NCBI RefSeq assembly: GCF_004379255.2
Contig: NC_056042.1
Coordinates: 17,655,901 to 17,719,900 of the forward strand
Origin: Salvia splendens
Lineage: Eukaryota; Streptophyta; Magnoliopsida; Lamiales; Lamiaceae
Reading direction: 5' to 3'
Length of the DNA: 64,000 bases
Shown: one piece after another, positions 57,350 to 64,000 of the stretch
How the letters are laid out: each line of letters starts with the position of its first letter
Numbering within the stretch: position 1 is the first letter of the stretch
The notes under the pieces: generated by a model
What the model saw: only the letters and a program-made list of their open reading frames with translations
Database searches by the model: none
What the model was told of the DNA's origin: nothing
Translations under genes and position numbers: made by a program

Positions 57350-58174
57350 CCTCTTTAATTTATTATTTCCCGTGTTTAAGATATAAATATCCATTAATTA
57401 ATTTAAGCCTGCTATTTGACTTTAATTAATTAATATCTTTTTCCAAGAGTTGTCTAGTTCAAAATCTTTATTTATTATTCTGGAATAAATTCCAACCAGC
57501 CGGGTTTCTGAATAATAAAACCTTTTTCGAACACCTCTTGAGGATATTATCAAGCTGGACTTACCCAGCACACGATTCATTGCAATAACAATACTAGCAC
57601 CTCTAAACATTTATCACCACTACCCAAGATACCAGGATTCTTGGATTGCGAAAAATCCGCACCATTTGATAAATCAAAGTAGTGCATAATCAATATCGTA
57701 TGCTCAATGTTATATCAACAATGATTAAGAAATAACAATCACCGAGACCTCGTCTTTCAGTAAATAGCAAGAAAGACTTATCTCAACTGTTAGATCCTTC
57801 AGTGCTATACCATACCAGTGTCGTTTATTTCCTAAGGTAAGGAAACATGCGGACTGACACTGCAACCTTTCACGATAGGTAGCCAAAGCCTATCTAGGTT
57901 GTGAAATTCTATTTCTCTTCTACGAAGGACCAACTGCGTCACCTTCTGTGAACGTCGTTCACGACCAGTCTACTATGTAGAAGAATTAGACTTATTTGCT
58001 TCTTATACATTTAAATGTTTGAGAAACATCTTATAAATGCATAAGCAAACACTAATGCGATAAAATTAATTCTTCTCGCCTTGGGTTAAAAGTGGATTGT
58101 AGAATTTATTGTATACAAGCAATTCTATCCGTGCAACATGCTCGAAATATGCTTTTCAGTATACCAATCCTAAC
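57350..58174 (-). repeat. Copia 3' LTR, right part
   Basis: This is the remainder of the LTR split by B2, ending CCAATCCTAACA on the plus strand. From 57453 onward it matches 62831-63553 closely. The internal sequence that follows, ATCTCCCACTTATACTC, is the reverse complement of a purine-rich tract next to the LTR start. Confidence 0.88.
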
Positions 58175-61100
58175 AATCTCCCACTTATACTCAAAATCAT
58201 GCTTTCGAGTATACCCACTGCCAAAACTCTCCCACTTATACTCTAAGCAGGTCTACGGCCATGATACATCAAACTAACGTACTTTTCACCTCATGTGTAA
58301 AACATGTTGCCATATAGGCTTTTTGTGAAAAGTTCTGCCAGGTTGTTCTCTGATGATATCTTGGAAACCATAACGTCTTGCTGCGCACTTAATCCTTAAT
58401 TAATTTCATACTTCATCTCTATGTGATTGCTTAGCTTTATCAGATCGTGTTTCCCTCGAGTTAGACACTTGGCTAGAGTAATCATAACAAAATATAATAC
58501 TCATAGGAATACTCGGATTCACGGTCAAAGCTATTAGGAAGTTACTGAGATTAACAACTACCTTAGTAGTTTCTGATGAAACCACACTTGTAATTTTCAT
58601 GATAGAGTCTGTGATGTAATCACACTCCTTCATGACTCAGTTTTCAACTCCTAACGTTAACACATAGTCAGAGGATAACTCGATCATCAATCAATTATAA
58701 AATCAAGTCGATGTAACCTAAAGGACATAACATGGATGTCTGGTAAACTAGAGCATACCGTTTAGTCTTCTTCAAGTACTATAGTATATTCTTTATCCAA
58801 TCCAATGTCCTTGGCCATGGTTAAAATGATATCATGCTTCTATGCCAACGGCAAAGCTAATATCTAACTTAATACACATCATAGCATATATGAGACTTCC
58901 AATTATGGAACTTGTCTCATTCTTCTTGATCTCATTCAATGTCGAAAAACACTTGACTAGAGACAAAATAATTTCGTCTAGAAAAAGAAAAACGTTTTCT
59001 TGGAATTTTCAATGCTAAAGTGTCTAAGTATTGTGTTGATGTAGGATTCTTTAAGAAACATAACATTCTTTTTCTAGCAATCTAATGACACGGATGCTTA
59101 GAATGTAACTAGATTATCTTAAATCCATCATCCTTAAACTGGGTAGACGACCAGTTTCCTACGCTAGATAACCCTCTTAGTTGTTTATCAACTTTTATAG
59201 ATGTCATCATCGTAGAGTACCAAGAATACCAAATATAGTGCACTTTCAACTTTCTTGCCCTGTATTACATAACCATTAAGATGTTCCATGTAGATGATCT
59301 CCTTAAGACTTCTACTTAAAGAAAACTGTCTTGACAATCATAGTACATACATCCTAATTTATGTAGGCTACAATAGATAATATACATATCGACTTAGGCA
59401 AAAATGGCAGGCGAGAATATAATTCTCTCTGGGTATAACCATTTGCCATTATTCTAGTCTTTTGAGATCCATGTTTACACTTGCAGGTCCACTAGCTCCC
59501 ACTGACTGAAATAGTCTATGGATAGTATCGCAAGTCTTGCAAACATTCTTGTGTATTTAAGATTGTTATTCAGAATCTATCATCTTATCAAGAATGATTA
59601 TCTGAATAAGTCATTTCGTCCTTGTAGTTACAGGGATTATGTTCAAGTTGATCTAAGACTGAGTCTTAAGACTCTTTTAGACCCACGAACTTATTATGTT
59701 CGCAAAGAACGCTCCCACTACGATACCACTCTTACAATCTTAGGTACAAACGTTGATTTTCTTAGTGCATAAGTTTCTAATGGTATGACTTCTTGGTTAA
59801 GATGGAAAATAGATATTCTCATTATCTTGAGAATTATCATGTTTGTTAGGCTTGTAGTTCTTCTCATAATCTTCATCAAAAAATCTAGTATTCGTGTAAA
59901 CAAACACATATCTTGTTGTGTAGATTATAGAACTTGTACCTTTTCGAACATTTGGGACAACCTTAAAACATACCTCAGTACACAACTCCAATTACTTGTA
60001 TACCTTTCCAAAACATGTGTTGGAATAACTCCACACCTTGAGATGTGCTCGACTAAACTTGCCTCTAGTCCACAACTCATGTGTTGTAGAAGGTACTGAT
60101 GTTATGATAGTTTCTTTAAGGTATAACCCGTTGTTTCCAACGTATATCCCATCAATGATAAGGTGTTATTGAGTAAAACTATTCAATTATCGAACTTATC
60201 TTCGGGAGACTTCGATATCTTCTTATATGACTATCCCATTCTTTAGAAGAATGCTTGGAGTAGTCAACTAGGATTTAACTCCCACTACTGATCTTAACTC
60301 ATTTGCTCGTCTCCTATGGTGTAAACCAATGAGACTTACTATTCTTTCTATGTTGCATCTCTGTAAGTATTCTGAATCCCTTGAACCACCAAAGGATTCT
60401 AACTTATAGTGCATCAACCAGACTTACTTGACCTTTAAGCTATTTAACAAACAAGTTGTTAAAATCTTGATAGTCACTTGAGTTAGACAAAATTAGTTTG
60501 AACAACTACTAAGTACTTTCTTGGCCTTATGATTAAGTACCATAAATACTTTATCATTCATTGTTTAAGAAGTTGAACTGTGGTGTTATACTCAATCTTT
60601 TGCAATTATATTGTTTAGATACTATGATGTATAATTTATTTTTCTTTGGTACTATGATAGATATTCGATCCACATTTCTCAATAATGCAAGCATTATAAA
60701 ATGAAATTGAACATCGTAGAATCATAAATGAGTTTATAAACTGAATATAAATTCATTCTAAACAAGACTGTACCAATAAAACAAAATCTCTAACATCAAA
60801 ACAAAACAATAAAGTGAGCATAAATAAATAGCTCCCACTGCAACAACTGCCCAACTGGATTTAGATCTCTTTTTAGAAGTTGCATTGTTATCTAAGTCAT
60901 CGTCCTTTATAAAAGAGGTCAATCCGACTTACAATGTATCTTCTGTTTGCCTTTTCACCAAATATTTCTTGCCTTTATAGCTTTCATTGATGACAATTCA
61001 GCTCTTCCCTCTTTCTATTGCTAGTCTTCTGTTCGATTGAACTAAGACATAGGAAAGATGCAGCCTTAATGAATTCGTCAACTATCATGTTATCTTCCTC

Positions 61101-61480
61101 CAAAAGTAATAAAGTGAATACAATGCCGAAGGTTTCCAACTTTTCAGTAACAACCTTCAAATAATCACTTCCTATTACATTTGGCGATGAACTGAGTGTA
61201 GAAACTATTTGAGTAACTGAATCAGAAGATTCATCAAAACATTCTATTTCTTTTAGATGTTCCAATAGAATTTGGACAACGTCCTCATTGGATATCCCTT
61301 TATCATCGGTATAAACCAAGTCGTGTCTTACTACTTAAAAGAAAGTAGTTTGACCTTCTATCTCAAAGAACTTGTCTAGTACATGCATGAAATGCATTCT
61401 TGGATTTTCTTTATAGAATTTTGTCGAGAAAATGGAGGACATGAACAGGTGAGTACAAACTTTAAGTTTTAAGCAATGAG
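58175..61480 (-). pseudogene. Decayed Copia polyprotein region (gag, integrase, RT remnants)
   Basis: On the minus strand, 61480-60984 holds gag-like sequence with a 111-codon open piece. 59991-59797 encodes YVFVYTNTRFFDEDYEKNYK, the C-terminal integrase motif of Copia (FVSTNARFLEEDY type). 59302-59240 encodes EIIYMEHLNGYV, the RT YMEQPEGF motif. 59232-59200 encodes FLVLYDDDI, the RT YVDD region. The order is as in Copia. Stops and frameshifts are everywhere and no enzyme is intact. I cannot assign the lineage. Confidence 0.75.
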
Positions 61481-62149
61481 AATCTTATCACATACTATGC
61501 TTGATACATAATTGCAAACAACCACAAAACAATTTTTGTATCTCGCAACTGTCAAAACCAAAATAAGTACGCCTCTAGGGAGGTCATACAAATTCAGATT
61601 CCAACAGTTTCCTGGTCACAATATCGACGAATAGTCCAGAGACCACTAAGGTGGCATGGCCGCCAAATATTGCCTAAGCATTTACCATAAATATTTGCAT
61701 CTAGGAATTTTATTTCTGTTTTGATACTTCTTCTAGGGAAGGTCGTACGCCACTAACAAAATTCCATGGCTACCTTATAAATATGCTTAAACATACGAAC
61801 TTGCAATTTCATAGGATTATGGCTCCCACTAGGGTGGGTCGCGATAATATTAGAAACATGCTTCCAATTTAAACAATTTACCATTAAGAAGTCTAATCTT
61901 ATGAACTTGCTATTTCATAGGATTATTGCTCCCACTAAGGTGGGTCGCGATAATATTAGAAACTGCTTCATATATAGACCAATTTATGGAGACCATATAC
62001 AACGCACTGTTGTAATTATCGCTTAGTCATTTTAAACATGGTTTTTGCATAATTATCACATAAGTAGATAAGACAGATAACCCACTTAAAATAGATCAAC
62101 ACCAAATAAATAGATAAATCCATTTAATTCATGGTGATTAATCATTGGA

Positions 62150-62828
62150 TAATTATTTAAATTATTTAATAAATCTAGGAAGATTTAATTAAATAATTAA
62201 TTGCTTATCTTATCCAAAATAGGAATCTCGGATTTGATAAGATTTATCTGGATAATGACTATCCAAATTAATTTAGGATTTATCTAGATAGAGTGGAATC
62301 TATCTAAATCCTCTTAGGATTATTCTAGATTTTACAAGGATAAAATCAAATCCTAAAATTCAAGATAAGACTGACCTTGGATTATCATTATCTAAATCAT
62401 ACTAGGATATTTTCAAGATAGAAACAAATCTATCCAAATCCATAAGTTAAAGATAAAATCCAATCACTCCAAGATTTAAGAAAATCTTAGATTATTTAGA
62501 ATAAGAAACTAGAATATATCATATCTATTAGGATTTATTCTAGATAAAATTAATTTTATCAAAATCCAATTAGATAAGGATTATCTTGTATTATCTTTAT
62601 CCATATTTATCTTGGATATTTTCTAAATAGAAATAAATCTATTTATATCCATAAAATTATGATAAACTAGAATTAATATTAATTAATTCAACTAGGATTT
62701 AACTAGATAGAACTAAATCTATCTTAAATCCAAAAAATAATTACCATACTGGATTAACAATTATCTAAATCTTCTAAGATATATTCTAGATAGATATAAA
62801 TCTTCTAAGATATATTCTAGATAGATAT
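62150..62828. repeat. AT-rich imperfect repeats ending in a 31-bp tandem pair
   Basis: TCTAGATAGA, TCTATCTAAATCC and TAGGATTTA-like words recur many times, mixing direct and inverted copies. Two exact 31-bp units (62767-62797, 62798-62828, starting AAATCTTCTAAG) abut the truncated Copia LTR. The preceding 61481-62150 is AT-rich and non-coding, with two copies of a CTCCCACTA-GGTGGGTCGCG block (about 61822 and 61930). Confidence 0.6.
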
Positions 62829-62830
62829 AT

Positions 62831-63553
62831 TCTAGTTCAAAATATTTATTTATTATTCTGGAATAAATTCCAACCGGCCGGGTTTCTGAATAATAAAACC
62901 TTTTTCGAACACCTCTTGAGGATATTATCAAACTGGACTTACTCAGCACACGATTCATTGCAATAACAATATTAGCACCTCTAGACATTTATCACCACTA
63001 CCCAAGATACCAGGATTCTTGGATTGCGAAAAATCCGCACCATTTGATAAATCAAAGTAGTGCATAATCAATATCGTATGCTCAATGTTATATCAACAAT
63101 GATTAAGAAATAACAATCACCGAGACATCGTCTTTCAGTAAATAGCAAGAAAGACTTATCTCAACTGTTAGATCCTTCAGTGCTATACCACACCAGTGTC
63201 GTTTATTTCCTAAGGTAAGGAAACATGCGGACTGATACTGCAACCTTTCAAGATAGGAAGCCAAAGCCTATCTAGGTTGTGAAATTCTATTTCTCTTCTA
63301 CAAAGGACGGACTGTGTCACCTTCTGTGAACGTCGTTCAGGACCAGTCTACTATGTAGAAGAATTAGACTTATTTGCTTCTTATACATTTAAATGTTTGA
63401 GAAACATCTTATAAATGCATAAGCAAACACTAATGCGATAAAATTAATTCTTCTCGCCTTGGGTTAAAAGTGGATTGTAGAATTTATTATATACAAGCAA
63501 TTCTATCCGTGCAACAAGCTCGAAATATGCTTTTCAGTATATCAATCCTAACA
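62831..63553 (-). repeat. Copia 5' LTR, truncated to its first 723 bp
   Basis: It matches 57453-58174 with scattered substitutions and ends CAATCCTAACA. The LTR 3' half and the primer site are missing, since the homology stops at TCTAGTTC where the AT-rich repeats begin. The GATAG duplication follows at 63554. Confidence 0.88.
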
Positions 63554-63961
63554 GATAGGACCAAGAAAGTTCACTCGAGTCAACCAAACTCACTCTTACT
63601 AAACTTGGCATAAAGCTTCTCTTTTCGTAACGTTCCCAACACAGTTTGCAGGTGCCATCCATGTTCCTCCTCGTTCTCCGAGTGTACTAAAACGTCGTCG
63701 ATGAAGACTAACACAAACTTGTCAAGGTACTCGTGAAAAACTCGGTTCATCAAGTCCATGAAGACGGCCGGGGCGTTGGTCAGCCCAAATGGCATCAGGG
63801 CGAATTCATAATGGCCATAACGAGTGCGAAAAGCAGTCTTAGGCACATCCTCTCGTCGGACCTTTAGTTGATGATATCCCGATCTCAAATCCATTTTCAA
63901 AAATACGCCCGCTCCTCCAAGTTGGTCAAACAAATCATCAATCCTTGGCAGTGGGTACTTG
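63554..63961 (-). pseudogene. RT fragment of chromovirus C2 (right part)
   Basis: On the minus strand it encodes [54 protein letters not shown] and KLYAKFSKS, then VNFLGPI at the Copia insertion. It is the middle of a chromovirus RT with intact FIDD, though a stop follows SEFG. Together with 36856-37182 it shows the pre-insertion order. It is cut on its other side by a second Copia copy at 63962. Confidence 0.9.
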
Positions 63962-64000
63962 TGTTAGGATTGGTATACTGAAAAGCATATTTCGAGCAAG
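63962..64000 (+). repeat. Start of a second Copia-family LTR, forward orientation
   Basis: TGTTAGGATTGGTATACTG is the LTR start of the Copia family described at 37183-63553, here on the plus strand. The rest lies outside the window. Confidence 0.85.

Larger units (their letters stand above)
37183..63553 (-). mobile_element. Copia-type LTR retrotransposon (reverse), containing B2 and A3
   Basis: The LTR sense sequence runs TGTTAGGATTGG to CCCCAGCA. The 3' LTR is 37183-37823 plus 57350-58174, about 1466 bp, split by B2. The internal part is 58175-62830, and the 5' LTR survives as 62831-63553. On the minus strand the order is gag-like, integrase C-terminus, RT, which is the Copia order. All coding parts are decayed. 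Confidence 0.88.

Noticed and set aside
58092..61319. Short ORFs in the Copia interior as independent host genes
   Set aside because: Copia integrase and RT motifs on the minus strand in the right order explain the region; the ORFs are fragments.

Overview
The window is a piece of a flowering-plant nuclear genome (a eudicot by the look of its gene fragment and repeats). It is almost entirely LTR retrotransposons stacked inside one another. Only about 2.8 kb (19374-22189) looks like host sequence, and that includes two exons of an AVT1-type vacuolar amino acid transporter gene.

Left part (1-19373): two near-identical copies (A1, A2) of a Tat-lineage Ty3/gypsy element lie head to tail around a scrambled, gapped LTR. 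Family A has gag-pro and pol in one frame separated by a single UAG in a leaky context, a dual RNase H, a 39-bp minisatellite, and a four-exon gene on the opposite strand between pol and the 3' LTR. The right end of A2 sits inside a coding exon of the AVT1-like gene, whose reading frame resumes directly at the LTR edge.

Middle (22190-35668): a reversed, truncated LTR of a chromovirus (C1) is split by a full-length Tekay/Del-like chromovirus (B1, 22466-34435, target duplication GAGTC). B1 carries an extra ORF between its primer site and gag.

Right part (35669-64000): a four-level nest. The host is a reversed chromovirus remnant (C2). Into its reverse transcriptase a reversed Copia element inserted (37183-63553, duplication GATAG). 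Into that Copia 3' LTR a reversed family-B element inserted (B2, 37824-57344, duplication CTTTA). Into the B2 5' LTR a family-A deletion derivative inserted (A3, 47749-55064, duplication GCCTG). A3 is very young: its two 619-bp LTRs differ at two positions by my reading. It has lost protease, RT, RNase H and the integrase core but keeps an open capsid ORF and an intact antisense gene. A second copy of the Copia family starts in forward orientation at 63962.

No element in view looks autonomous. A1 and A2 are broken by small indels, several of which may be sequencing errors; B1 and B2 carry stop codons; Copia and C2 are relics. The most interesting points are the conserved spliced antisense gene of family A, its leaky-UAG junction, the pre-gag ORF of family B, and a conserved hairpin/acceptor-like block shared by the LTRs of families B and C. 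All identities come from reading the sequence; no database search was possible.
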